A stretch of 28,021 bases of DNA. Source: Lachnospiraceae bacterium UBA3826. Its GTDB lineage: Bacteria; Bacillota; Clostridia; Lachnospirales; Lachnospiraceae. A program made the position numbers and the translations under genes. The notes beneath the pieces were generated by a model that saw only the letters and a program-made list of their open reading frames with translations, searched no databases and was not told where the DNA came from. Of the stretch, positions 1 through 8,592 are shown piece after piece. The stretch covers positions 1-28,021 of the forward strand of contig DGII01000114.1 of the NCBI GenBank assembly GCA_002393095.1, in the 5' to 3' direction. The first letter of the stretch is position 1, and each line of letters opens with the position of its first letter.

Positions 1-147
1 GGAAGAAGAGATAAGAGAAGAGCTAACTGGAAGATGGCTAATCCTACTCTTGTTAAGTGCAGCAAGTGCGGTGCTCTGATGGTTCCCCACAGAGTATGTA
101 AGGCATGCGGTTCTTATAACAAGAAGGAGATCATTACCGTAGAGTAA
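1..147 (+). CDS. rpmF: 50S ribosomal protein L32 (3' part)
   Basis: The window opens inside this gene; frame 1 runs to a TAA at 145-147 and gives the last 48 residues. The protein is a small component of the large ribosomal subunit. The visible part holds the basic stretch before NWKMANP and two cysteine pairs (CSKCG and CKACG), the zinc-ribbon form of L32. In many Firmicutes rpmF is directly followed by plsX. Here a tRNA and proA separate them. A strong terminator follows within 30 bp. The missing 5' end lies outside the window. Confidence 0.95.
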   Translation, partial: GRRDKRRANWKMANPTLVKCSKCGALMVPHRVCKACGSYNKKEIITVE

Positions 148-173
148 CGGTAGTTTCGGTTCAGTGTGACCTT

Positions 174-206
174 AACGGCTTCAGGTTTACCTGTGGCCGT
201 TTTTTT
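174..206 (+). terminator. Rho-independent terminator of rpmF
   Basis: AACGGC pairs with GCCGTT and CAGG with CCTG around a TTTA loop, with a 2x2 internal mismatch. A run of seven T follows immediately. It lies 27 bp after the rpmF stop codon. Confidence 0.85.
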
Positions 207-235
207 CGTGGCAAAGCTGCCCTTTAAGCATAATC

Positions 236-274
236 AGAGCCCCTATATCGGCAAAATGCCGGTATAGGGGCTCT
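236..274 (-). terminator. Long hairpin just downstream of tRNA-Gly
   Basis: A 17-bp inverted repeat (AGAGCCCCTATATCGGC with its complement, one G-T wobble) encloses the loop AAAAT. It starts two bases beyond the 3' end of the minus-strand tRNA, so it probably ends or trims that transcript. There is no good T-run on the minus strand, so a processing or barrier role is equally possible. Confidence 0.55.
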
Positions 275-276
275 GA

Positions 277-347
277 AGCAGGCGACGGGAGTCGAACCCG
301 CCTCTTCAGCTTGGGAAGCTAACATTCTACCGATTAACTACGCCTGC
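277..347 (-). tRNA. tRNA-Gly (anticodon CCC)
   Basis: Read on the minus strand, the acceptor arms GCAGGCG (341-347) and CGCCTGC (278-284) pair over 7 bp. The T arm reads CGGGTTCGACTCCCG. The anticodon stem TTAGC/GCTGA encloses the loop TTCCCAA, which gives anticodon CCC and reads GGG glycine codons. CCA is not encoded after the acceptor stem. The D arm is short, giving about 71 nt in total. The gene is convergent with rpmF and divergent from proA. Confidence 0.93.
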
Positions 348-378
348 ACTAGATTTGCCGTCTTCGACGCCAAATCAC

Positions 379-455
379 ACAACCGGGCTAAAGCCCGTTT
401 GTGACGAATAATTAATCTTCGCGCCGGATATAACCGAGTCAAAGCTCGTTTGCAA
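379..455. repeat. Two diverged copies of a small hairpin element
   Basis: Copy 1 (381-404) and copy 2 (432-455) are about 24 bp long and match at 18 positions by eye. Both begin AACCG and contain AAAGC followed by CGTTTG. Each is an inverted repeat: CGGGCT/AGCCCG in copy 1 and CGAG/CTCG in copy 2. One G-to-A change in the left arm of copy 2 is matched by a C-to-T change in the right arm, so pairing is kept. The rest of the gap between the tRNA and proA (348-592) is AT-rich. I see no gene there and no convincing promoter; the TACAAT at 493-498 lacks a -35 partner. Confidence 0.45.
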
Positions 456-592
456 TAACATATTTATTCTACCACAAATATTTTATCTGTGATACAATAT
501 TTTTCATAATTATAGTAAGGACAGAGGCAGATCGCCTGAATTAAGGGTATGAGCGCAGTGTCCTGATTCCGGGATATGAGGATTATTGGAAA

Positions 593-1867
593 ATGAGTAT
601 AAGAGAAGATGCGGCAGGAATGAAGTCTGTGGCGCCTTATCTGGCGGCCACCTCCATAGAGGAACGAAACCGGGCGCTTGAGTATATCAAGACTGCCATT
701 AAGGATAACAGGGAGAAGATATTCACGGCCAATAATATAGATATGGGAGAAGCCATGAAGGGCGGAGTGCCAAGCGCCGTGCTTAAGAGACTTAAATTCG
801 ATGATGGCAAGCTTAAGTCTGTGCTTGACGGGATAGATATGCTGATCGCTCTGCCGGACCCTATAGGTAAGATAACACTTCACAGGCAGCTTGATGAGGA
901 ACTGATACTTACGAGAGTATCATGTCCGATAGGAGTGATAGGAGTCATATTCGAGGCCAGACCGGATGCCATGATACAGATAGCCACATTGTGTATCAAG
1001 AGCGGTAATTGTGCGATATTAAAGGGAGGGAAGGAGACACTGCACACCAACAGGGAGATATTCACCCTTATTGAAGAAGCGGTAAGCAGGGCCGGACTTC
1101 CGGAGAATTGTCTGTATCAGGCCACATCGCACAGTGAGATAGATGAGCTGCTTGACTGCTATGGGGATGTGGATCTTATCATTCCCAGAGGCTCCAATGC
1201 TTTTGTACAATATATAATGAATAATACCAGAATACCCGTAATGGGACATGCGGACGGAATATGCCATATATATGTGGATAAGGCGGCCGATACCGATATG
1301 GCAGTCAAGGTCATAACCGATGCCAAGATACAGTATACGGCAGCATGCAATGCGGTTGAGACCCTTTTGGTGCATAAGGATATAGCGAAGGAATTCCTGC
1401 CTGTGTTATATAAGGCCATGAACGAAGTGGGGGTCACCCTTAAGGGGGATTTCGCCACCAGAGGACTCATACCCGTAGAGGCAGTGGGAGAAGAGGGATA
1501 TGTGGAATATCTGGATCTTATTGCTTCGGTTAAGGTGGTGGACAGCCTTCACTCTGCAGTAGAGCATATCAACAGATTCGGATCTCATCATACGGATTCC
1601 ATCATTACAGAGGATGCAGAGGCAGCCGAAGCATTCATGCAATTGGTGGATTCCGCGGGAGTCTATCATAACTGCTCCACACGCTTCGCCGATGGCTTCA
1701 GATACGGCTTCGGAGCGGAGGTAGGCATAAGCACGAGTAAGCTGCATGCAAGAGGACCTGTGGGGCTTGAGGGGCTTGTGACCTACAAGTACAGGCTTAA
1801 GGGTAAGGGACATATAGTTGATGACTACGCCACAGGACTTAAGAGCTTTCATTTCAAAGATATATAG
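593..1867 (+). CDS. proA: Gamma-glutamyl phosphate reductase
   Basis: This enzyme catalyses the NADPH-dependent reduction of gamma-glutamyl phosphate to glutamate-5-semialdehyde, the second step of proline synthesis in the cytoplasm. The 424-residue length is normal for ProA. It has the aldehyde-dehydrogenase-like fold signature, with VIFEARPD at residues 119-126 and the catalytic cysteine at about C252 in AACNAVETLL. It also has the C-terminal GFGAEVGISTSKLHARGPVG block. The chosen ATG has only a weak GAGGA upstream. An internal Met at residue 10 could be an alternative start. proB is not adjacent, so the partner kinase must lie elsewhere. The gene sits alone between the tRNA and the plsX promoter. 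Confidence 0.96.
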   Translation: MSIREDAAGMKSVAPYLAATSIEERNRALEYIKTAIKDNREKIFTANNIDMGEAMKGGVPSAVLKRLKFDDGKLKSVLDGIDMLIALPDPIGKITLHRQLDEELILTRVSCPIGVIGVIFEARPDAMIQIATLCIKSGNCAILKGGKETLHTNREIFTLIEEAVSRAGLPENCLYQATSHSEIDELLDCYGDVDLIIPRGSNAFVQYIMNNTRIPVMGHADGICHIYVDKAADTDMAVKVITDAKIQYTAACNAVETLLVHKDIAKEFLPVLYKAMNEVGVTLKGDFATRGLIPVEAVGEEGYVEYLDLIASVKVVDSLHSAVEHINRFGSHHTDSIITEDAEAAEAFMQLVDSAGVYHNCSTRFADGFRYGFGAEVGISTSKLHARGPVGLEGLVTYKYRLKGKGHIVDDYATGLKSFHFKDI

Positions 1868-1901
1868 GCATATACACGACTAAGCAATAATATATAAATA
1901 C

Positions 1902-1930
1902 TTGATTTTTATATTTGCCTCTTGTATAGT
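1902..1930 (+). promoter_or_regulatory. Probable sigma-A promoter of the plsX operon
   Basis: TTGATT (1902-1907) and TATAGT (1925-1930) are separated by 17 bp. They lie 28 bp upstream of the plsX ATG in an AT-rich gap. Confidence 0.6.
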
Positions 1931-1958
1931 ATTGTGTAGTTGATTTAGAGAGGTATTT

Positions 1959-2978
1959 ATGGCTGAGTATACTAAGGTCGCCCTTGATGCCATGGGAGGC
2001 GACAATGCGCCTGATTGTAACGTGGCCGGTGCGATAAGAGCTGTTAAGGATAATGACAGACTCATGGTCTATCTTGTGGGGAGAGAGGCTGAGATCAGAG
2101 CATCACTTGAGAGGTGTGCCGCAACCGAGGGTACTGATTATGATAAGGAAAGGATCATCATAACAGATGCCCCGGATGTGATCGAGAATGCCGAACCGCC
2201 GGTAATGGCCATCCGCAAGAAGAAGGATTCTTCTATTGTAAGAGCCATGAACATGGTCAAGGACGGAATGTGCGATGCTTATGTCTCGGCAGGGTCTACG
2301 GGTGCTACTCTTGTCGGAGGTCAGGTTATAGTAGGCAGGCTTAAGGGTGTAGAGAGAGCACCTTTGGCACCGCTCATACCTACCAAGAACGGTATAGCGC
2401 TGATAGTGGATTGCGGAGCCAATGTTGATGCCAGACCGTCAATGCTTGTGCAGTTCGCCAAGATGGGCTCAATATACATGAAGAATATAATAGGGATTGC
2501 CAATCCCAGAGTGGCTATAGTCAATATAGGCGCCGAGGAGGAGAAGGGCAATGCGCTTGTTAAGGAAGCCTTCCCGATGTTGAAGGCTTGTCCGGAGATC
2601 AATTTTACCGGAAGTATAGAAGCAAGAGATGTGGTAGAAGGCGGCGCGGATGTTGTGGTATGTGATGCGTTCGTAGGTAATGTCCTGCTTAAGACTCTGG
2701 AGGGAACTGGCAACGTTCTTATGACCAAGCTGAAAGAAGCCCTGATGTCATCTGTGAGAAGCAAGATAGGTGCATTGCTGATAAAGCCGGCTCTAAAGGC
2801 TACTCTTAAGAAATTCGATGCTTCGGAGTACGGAGGCGCCCCGATGCTCGGACTTAACGGACTTGTGGTCAAGACTCATGGAAGCAGCACTCCGAAGGAG
2901 ATAAGGAATACGCTTATCCAGTGTGTACAGTTCAAAGAACAGAATATCAGCGAGAAGATAAAGGCAGTAATAGAATAA
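1959..2978 (+). CDS. plsX: Phosphate acyltransferase PlsX
   Basis: PlsX converts acyl-ACP to acyl-phosphate, the substrate of PlsY, at the start of phospholipid synthesis. It is a peripheral, membrane-associated cytoplasmic enzyme. The 339-residue protein starts with the typical VALDAMGGDNAPD at residues 7-19 and carries SAGSTGA and the conserved C-terminal GLVVKTHGSS. The start is supported by GAGAGG 5-6 bases upstream. acpP follows after 15 bp, a classic functional pairing because ACP carries the acyl chains PlsX uses. Confidence 0.96.
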   Translation: MAEYTKVALDAMGGDNAPDCNVAGAIRAVKDNDRLMVYLVGREAEIRASLERCAATEGTDYDKERIIITDAPDVIENAEPPVMAIRKKKDSSIVRAMNMVKDGMCDAYVSAGSTGATLVGGQVIVGRLKGVERAPLAPLIPTKNGIALIVDCGANVDARPSMLVQFAKMGSIYMKNIIGIANPRVAIVNIGAEEEKGNALVKEAFPMLKACPEINFTGSIEARDVVEGGADVVVCDAFVGNVLLKTLEGTGNVLMTKLKEALMSSVRSKIGALLIKPALKATLKKFDASEYGGAPMLGLNGLVVKTHGSSTPKEIRNTLIQCVQFKEQNISEKIKAVIE

Positions 2979-2993
2979 GGTCAGGAGGAACTT

Positions 2994-3224
2994 ATGGAAC
3001 TTGAGAAGCTTAAGAAGGTCATAGCGGAAGTACTCAGCGTTGACCCGGAAGAGATCACTATGGAGACGACTTTCATCGATGATCTGGGAGCAGATTCGTT
3101 GGATGTATTCCAGATAATCATGGGGTTGGAAGAGGAATTCGATATAGAGATACCGCCGGAGAAGGCTGAGAAGATCACAACAGTCGGCGAGGCAGTGGAA
3201 CTTATTAAGAACGAAGTTGATTAA
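2994..3224 (+). CDS. acpP: Acyl carrier protein
   Basis: A 76-residue acidic protein that carries growing acyl chains on a 4'-phosphopantetheine arm in fatty acid synthesis. The attachment serine is S35 in the GADSLDVFQ motif. Helix II and the FDIEIPPEKAEKI segment are typical of bacterial ACP. A strong AGGAGG-type site lies 8 bases before the ATG. The gene is in one transcription unit with plsX, and a terminator follows at 3233-3257. Confidence 0.97.
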   Translation: MELEKLKKVIAEVLSVDPEEITMETTFIDDLGADSLDVFQIIMGLEEEFDIEIPPEKAEKITTVGEAVELIKNEVD

Positions 3225-3232
3225 GCATGATC

Positions 3233-3257
3233 AAAAAGCCCGCAACAAGGGCTTTTT
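3233..3257 (+). terminator. Terminator after acpP
   Basis: AAAAAGCCC pairs with GGGCTTTTT around a 7-nt loop (GCAACAA), nine bases after the acpP stop. The T-run is part of the right arm. rnc starts 22 bp downstream, so partial read-through is likely. Confidence 0.75.
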
Positions 3258-3278
3258 GGTTTGTAAAGGAGTGCAGTT

Positions 3279-3986
3279 GTGGATTCTGTGAGCATAGCAG
3301 CGAATCAGGAAGAACTGGAGAGTAGGATCGGATATTCTTTTAAAAACAAGGAATTACTTAGACAGGCTTTGACACACAGCTCTTATGCGAATGAGAGAAA
3401 AAAGGCCGGCGTGAGAGACTATGAGCGGCTTGAGTTCCTTGGAGATGCTGTTCTTGAACTTGTAAGCAGTGATTTCCTGTATCATAAGAATCCGGATATG
3501 CCGGAGGGCAAGCTCACGAAGAAGAGGGCTTCGCTTGTGTGTGAACCGGCACTGGCCGAGTGTGCCAGAGATATAGAGCTTCAGAAGTATATACTCCTTG
3601 GTAAAGGAGAGGAGCAGACAGGCGGAAGAGACAGGGATTCCATAATCTCAGATGTAATGGAAGCGGTCATAGGAGCCATATATCTTGACGGCGGACTTGA
3701 GGCGGCAAGGAGGCATATATTCAGCCATGTCCTGGAGGATCTGAAGGAAGGCGTACCTTTTAAGGACAGCAAGACTATATTGCAGGAGATCATTCAGGCA
3801 AGAGGATATGATGATTTCGGCTACAGGCTTGCGGGGGAAAAGGGGCCCGATCATGACAAGACCTTCATGGCGGAAGCAATCCTTAACGGAGAAGTGATCG
3901 GAAAGGGAGAAGGAAGATCCAAGAAGGCTGCGGAGCAGATGGCAGCTAAGGAAGCGATCGATATGATGAGCAAGGTCATGGATTAG
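3279..3986 (+). CDS. rnc: Ribonuclease III
   Basis: A double-strand-specific endoribonuclease that processes rRNA precursors and structured RNAs. It has 235 residues. The N-terminal catalytic domain carries the signature ERLEFLGDAVLEL (about residues 49-61) and the second acidic cluster in DVMEAVIGAIYLDGG. The C-terminal double-stranded-RNA-binding domain covers about residues 158-233 and includes KKAAEQMAAKEA. The start is GTG, chosen because AAAGGAG lies 6 bases upstream. The gene lies between acpP and smc, its common place in Firmicutes. Confidence 0.96.
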   Translation: MDSVSIAANQEELESRIGYSFKNKELLRQALTHSSYANERKKAGVRDYERLEFLGDAVLELVSSDFLYHKNPDMPEGKLTKKRASLVCEPALAECARDIELQKYILLGKGEEQTGGRDRDSIISDVMEAVIGAIYLDGGLEAARRHIFSHVLEDLKEGVPFKDSKTILQEIIQARGYDDFGYRLAGEKGPDHDKTFMAEAILNGEVIGKGEGRSKKAAEQMAAKEAIDMMSKVMD

Positions 3987-4021
3987 TATCCGGGCCGTGA
4001 AAGGCAGACATAAGGGTAGAT

Positions 4022-7000
4022 ATGTATCTTAAAAGTATAGAGGTGCAGGGCTTTAAGTCCTTCGCCAATAAAATCAGTTTTCAATTCCATAACGGTATAA
4101 CAGGCATTGTAGGACCTAACGGTTCGGGCAAGAGTAATGTGGCCGATGCCGTAAGGTGGGTGCTCGGTGAGCAGCGAATCAAGCAGCTTCGAGGAGCGTC
4201 CATGCAGGATGTTATCTTCGCGGGAACGGAGATGCGCAAGCCCTTAAGCTATGCATATGTGGCGATCACGCTGGATAATTCGGATCATCAGTTATCTATA
4301 GATTTTGATGAAGTGACCGTGGCAAGAAGACTGTATCGTTCGGGTGAAAGTGAATACCTTATCAACGGAGCGCCATGCAGACTTAAGGATATAAGCGAGC
4401 TCTTCTATGATACAGGTATCGGTAAGGAAGGATACTCTATCATCGGGCAGGGTCAGATAGATGCCATCCTTTCGGGTAAGCCTGAGGACAGAAGAGAGCT
4501 TTTTGATGAAGCTGCAGGTATTGTTAAGTTCAAGAGGCGTAAGGTGGCATCAGAGAAGAAGCTTGAAGAAGAGCGTAACAATCTGGTGCGTGTGTCGGAT
4601 ATACTCGGAGAGCTTGAGAAACAGGTAGGGCCTCTTGAGAGACAGGCGGGCAAGGCAAGGATATACCTTGATAAAAAGCAGAAGCTTAAGACATTGGATG
4701 TCAATATGTTCCTGCTTGAGAATAATTCCATAAAAGAAAGATTAAATGACACGAATGTCAGTCTGGAGAATGTCGTCAAGGAATATGATGAGGCTGACAG
4801 CAGGTATGAGAATATCAGACAGGAATATGACGAGACCATCGTTAAGATAGAAGAGCTGGAAAAGGCAATCGAAGAAGAGCGTAATGCTCTGAGTGAGACG
4901 GGAAGCGTAAGACAGAAGCTTGAAAGCCAGATCGCACTCTTAAAGGAGCAGATCAATTCAATCCGCGGTAATGAGGCTCATCTTGATACCCGTAAGGAAA
5001 GCGTGTCTAAGGAGCTTATAGCCAAGCAGAAGGAAGAAGAAGGCTTAAATGAGCAAAAGGGCGCAATAGATGAGAAGCTTAAAGAAGCCGAGAATAAAAA
5101 GGCTGAGGTTGAAAAGCGCTTAAATGAGATACAGAGCCGGATAGAGGAGATCAATACCGACATTGAGAATTGTAAGAACGATATCATAGGAGCGCTTAAT
5201 GAGCGTGCCAATATCCGTTCGAGAGCAGAGCGTATTACTGCCATGCAGGAGCAGATAGATATAAGAAAGGCGGAGCTTACAAGCAAGCTTGTGGCAGCCC
5301 GCACGGATGAAGCGAAGCAGCAGGATGTCATCAAACAGTTCGAAGATGAATTCGAGAAGATATCGGATGAGATAAGCAGGTTAAATGCCGAGGAGAAGGC
5401 CAAGGAGGAAAAGGTATCCGGCTACAAGGAGGAGCTTACCTCCATGGATAATAAGCTTCGTGATACACAGGTGAAGTATCATCAGGATAAGAGTAAGCTT
5501 GAAGCCCTTTCCAATATCACAGAGAGATATGAGGGATACGGCGGCTCTGTTAAGCGTGTCATGGAGCAGAAGGAGAAGAATAAGGGAATAATAGGTGTTG
5601 TTGCCGATATAATCTCCTCCGACAAGAAGTATGAGACAGCCATAGAGACGGCTCTCGGCGGTAATATACAGAATATCGTAACGGATGATGAAGAGACGGC
5701 CAAGAAGATGATAGCTTTTCTTAAGCAGGAAAAAGCAGGAAGAGCTACTTTCCTTCCCCTTACAAGCATCAAGCATCCGCAGGAATTCAAGACTCCTGAG
5801 GTGCTTAACGAAAAGGGAGTCCTGGGGCTTGCGGATTCACTTGTGAATACCAAGAAGGAATATGTCAATGTGGCCAGAGCCATGCTTGGAAGGATAGTAG
5901 TGGTCGATAATGTAGACAATGCCGTTAAGATAGCACGTAAGTATGATTACGGTATCAGGATGGTCACCCTGGAGGGAGAACTGCTTGTGCCCGGCGGTGC
6001 CATAAGCGGTGGTGCTTTCAAGAATAACAGTAATCTTCTGTCAAGAAGACGAGAGATGGACGAGCTTGATAAGAGCATGAAGGAGTCACTCAAGGAGATC
6101 GACAGACTCTTATCAGCCATAGAGGATACCAAGACTAAGCGTAATGAAGAGAGGGTGGAGATAGAAAAGCTCAAGATCACCCTTCAGGAGAAGTTCATCG
6201 CGCAGAATACGGCAAGACTCAATCTGACAAGCGCCCGTAACAGACAGGAAGAGAATAAGGCTGACTATGACAGCCTTAAGACAGAGTCGGCAGAGCTTGA
6301 TAAGCAGGTAAGCGCCAATACTTCCGAGAAAGAGACCATAGAGAAGGAACTGGAAGCCTCCGTAGCCCTTGAGAGGGATAAGACAGCCCATATAGAAAAG
6401 ATGCAGACACTCCTTGAGAAGCACCATGAAGAAGAGAGTGCTGTGGCTGACGAGCTTAAGCAGGCGGAGGTTGAGACTGAGAAGATACTTCAGCAGGTAG
6501 GCTTCGAGCAGCAGAATATAGATCGTATCAAGGCTGAGCGTGAGCGCTTCGAAGAGGAGCTTAATGAGATCGTGACCCAGATGGGTTCCGGTGCGAGTCT
6601 GATAGAAGAGAAAGAGAAGAATATCTCTGAGATAGAGGAGACCATTAAGGCATCGCATACCACGGAGGAAGAGACAGGCAGTAAATTATCCGAGGATATC
6701 CGGCTTAAGGAGGAGCTGTCCGAGAAGCAGAAGAACTTCTTCACGGTCAGGGAAGAGCTTGCTGAGAGAAGGACCAATCTGGATAAGGAGAAATATCGTC
6801 TCCAGTCTGCGGCAGAGAAACTCACCGAAGCCATACAGTCACAGATCGATTATATGTGGAACGAATACGAGATAACTCTGCGCGACGCCGAGGCTCTGAG
6901 AGATCCGGATATGAACGATCTGGCCGGTATTAGATCGGATGTTACCACACTTCGTGATGAGATCAAGAAGCTTGGAGATGTCAACGTGGGTGCGATAGAA

Positions 7001-7579
7001 GAGTATAAGGAGGTATCAGAGAGATATACGTTCCTTAAGACCCAGCATGATGATCTGGTGGAAGCAGAGAAGACACTTATCGGCATCATCGAAGAGCTTG
7101 ATACAGCAATGCGCAGACAGTTCAAGGAGAAATTCCATGCCATTGAGACGGAGTTCGACAAGGTATTCAAGGAGCTCTTCGGAGGCGGACACGGGACCCT
7201 GGAGCTTATGGAGGATCAGGATATACTTGAAGCCGGGATTCGCATAGAGGCACAGCCTCCGGGCAAGAAGCTTCAGAATATGATGCAGTTATCCGGTGGT
7301 GAGAAGGCTCTGACAGCCATTGCACTGCTTTTTGCCATACAGAACCTAAAGCCTTCACCCTTCTGTCTCCTTGATGAGATAGAGGCTGCGCTTGATGAGA
7401 GCAACGTGGAGAGATTCGCCAAGTATCTCCATAAGCTTACTAAGCATACACAGTTCATCGTTATAACACACAGACGAGGGACGATGGAGAGAGCAGACAG
7501 GCTATACGGTATAACCATGCAGGAGAAGGGTGTATCGACACTTGTAAGCGTCAATCTGGTAGAGGAGGCTCTTAACTGA
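4022..7579 (+). CDS. smc: Chromosome segregation protein SMC
   Basis: An ATPase of the condensin complex that compacts and segregates the chromosome together with ScpA and ScpB. The 1185-residue length is normal. The N-terminal Walker A is GPNGSGKS (residues 31-38). Long coiled coils flank a hinge at about residues 520-650, which holds GYGGSVKRVME and the glycine-rich VPGGAISGGAF. The C-terminal ABC signature LSGGEKALTA begins near residue 1090. The Walker B segment FCLLDEIEAALD lies near 1114-1125. The stop codon overlaps the ftsY start by one base (TGATG), which suggests coupled translation. Confidence 0.97.
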   Translation: MYLKSIEVQGFKSFANKISFQFHNGITGIVGPNGSGKSNVADAVRWVLGEQRIKQLRGASMQDVIFAGTEMRKPLSYAYVAITLDNSDHQLSIDFDEVTVARRLYRSGESEYLINGAPCRLKDISELFYDTGIGKEGYSIIGQGQIDAILSGKPEDRRELFDEAAGIVKFKRRKVASEKKLEEERNNLVRVSDILGELEKQVGPLERQAGKARIYLDKKQKLKTLDVNMFLLENNSIKERLNDTNVSLENVVKEYDEADSRYENIRQEYDETIVKIEELEKAIEEERNALSETGSVRQKLESQIALLKEQINSIRGNEAHLDTRKESVSKELIAKQKEEEGLNEQKGAIDEKLKEAENKKAEVEKRLNEIQSRIEEINTDIENCKNDIIGALNERANIRSRAERITAMQEQIDIRKAELTSKLVAARTDEAKQQDVIKQFEDEFEKISDEISRLNAEEKAKEEKVSGYKEELTSMDNKLRDTQVKYHQDKSKLEALSNITERYEGYGGSVKRVMEQKEKNKGIIGVVADIISSDKKYETAIETALGGNIQNIVTDDEETAKKMIAFLKQEKAGRATFLPLTSIKHPQEFKTPEVLNEKGVLGLADSLVNTKKEYVNVARAMLGRIVVVDNVDNAVKIARKYDYGIRMVTLEGELLVPGGAISGGAFKNNSNLLSRRREMDELDKSMKESLKEIDRLLSAIEDTKTKRNEERVEIEKLKITLQEKFIAQNTARLNLTSARNRQEENKADYDSLKTESAELDKQVSANTSEKETIEKELEASVALERDKTAHIEKMQTLLEKHHEEESAVADELKQAEVETEKILQQVGFEQQNIDRIKAERERFEEELNEIVTQMGSGASLIEEKEKNISEIEETIKASHTTEEETGSKLSEDIRLKEELSEKQKNFFTVREELAERRTNLDKEKYRLQSAAEKLTEAIQSQIDYMWNEYEITLRDAEALRDPDMNDLAGIRSDVTTLRDEIKKLGDVNVGAIEEYKEVSERYTFLKTQHDDLVEAEKTLIGIIEELDTAMRRQFKEKFHAIETEFDKVFKELFGGGHGTLELMEDQDILEAGIRIEAQPPGKKLQNMMQLSGGEKALTAIALLFAIQNLKPSPFCLLDEIEAALDESNVERFAKYLHKLTKHTQFIVITHRRGTMERADRLYGITMQEKGVSTLVSVNLVEEALN

Positions 7580-8571
7580 TGGCAGGAATCTTCGCAAGGC
7601 TTAAGGAGGGCTTAAGCAAGACAAGAGACAATATAGTAGGCGGTATCGAGGGCGTATTCGGCAGCCATGATAAGATAGATGATGATTTCTATGAGGAGCT
7701 TGAAGAGATACTCATAATGGGTGATGTGGGTGTACACGCCACGGAAGAGATACTTGAAAGGCTTAAGGAGGATGTGAAGCTTAACCGCATCAAAGACCCC
7801 AAGGAATGCAGGCAGTATCTCATTGACGGCATCAAGGACCAGATGAAGGTCACAAGAGATGATTATGAATTCTTAAGTAAGCCGAGCGTAGTCATGGTAA
7901 TAGGTGTCAACGGTGTGGGTAAGACCACCACGATAGGCAAGCTGGCGTCTATCTATCGCAAGCGTGGCAGGAAGGTACTTATTGCTGCAGCGGATACCTT
8001 CAGGGCAGCGGCCACGGAACAGCTTGAGGAATGGGCAAAAAGAGCAGAGGTTGACATAATATCTACGGCAGAAGGAGCAGATCCCTCAAGCGTACTGTAT
8101 GATGCTACCAATGCGGCAAGGAGCAGAGGAGTGGATGTGCTCCTGTGTGATACAGCCGGAAGACTGCATAATAAGAAGAATCTTATGAATGAGCTTGAGA
8201 AGATGAACAGGATCATTGATAAGAATCTTCCGGAATATAAGAGGGAGAATCTCATAGTCCTAGACGGAACCACCGGACAGAATGCTCTGGTACAGGCTAA
8301 GGAATTCTCGGAGGCTGCACCTTTATCCGGAATAGTTATTACCAAGATGGACGGCACAGCCAAGGGAGGTATAGCCATAGCTATTCAATCCGAGCTTGGA
8401 ATACCGGTTAAGTTCATTGGAGTAGGTGAGAAGATATCGGATCTGCAGGAATTTAATGCCGATACCTTTGTTAAGGCGCTTTTTGCTACGGGAGATGAGC
8501 CGGAGCAGGAGGAAGTGACAGAAGAGCCTGTATATGAGAAGGACGAATATTTTCATTGGCCTGATGATTGA
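7579..8571 (+). CDS. ftsY: Signal recognition particle receptor FtsY
   Basis: The SRP receptor GTPase docks ribosome-SRP complexes at the inner face of the membrane for co-translational insertion. The 330-residue protein has a short N-terminal region, as in Firmicutes, in place of the long acidic domain of enterobacterial FtsY. An NG domain follows, with G1 GVNGVGKTT (residues 109-117), DTFRAAA, DTAGR and TKMDGTAKGG. The C-terminus carries a short acidic tail (EPEQEEVTEEPVYEKDE). It is translationally coupled to smc, a common pairing. ilvA follows after 21 bp. Confidence 0.96.
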   Translation: MAGIFARLKEGLSKTRDNIVGGIEGVFGSHDKIDDDFYEELEEILIMGDVGVHATEEILERLKEDVKLNRIKDPKECRQYLIDGIKDQMKVTRDDYEFLSKPSVVMVIGVNGVGKTTTIGKLASIYRKRGRKVLIAAADTFRAAATEQLEEWAKRAEVDIISTAEGADPSSVLYDATNAARSRGVDVLLCDTAGRLHNKKNLMNELEKMNRIIDKNLPEYKRENLIVLDGTTGQNALVQAKEFSEAAPLSGIVITKMDGTAKGGIAIAIQSELGIPVKFIGVGEKISDLQEFNADTFVKALFATGDEPEQEEVTEEPVYEKDEYFHWPDD

Positions 8572-8592
8572 TATGATCGATAAGGAGGAAAA

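Noticed and set aside
464..883. Long minus-strand open frames opposite proA, plsX, smc, ilvA and the cas genes.
   Set aside because: They lie antisense to well-supported genes, have no ribosome binding sites and read as low-complexity or unstructured protein.
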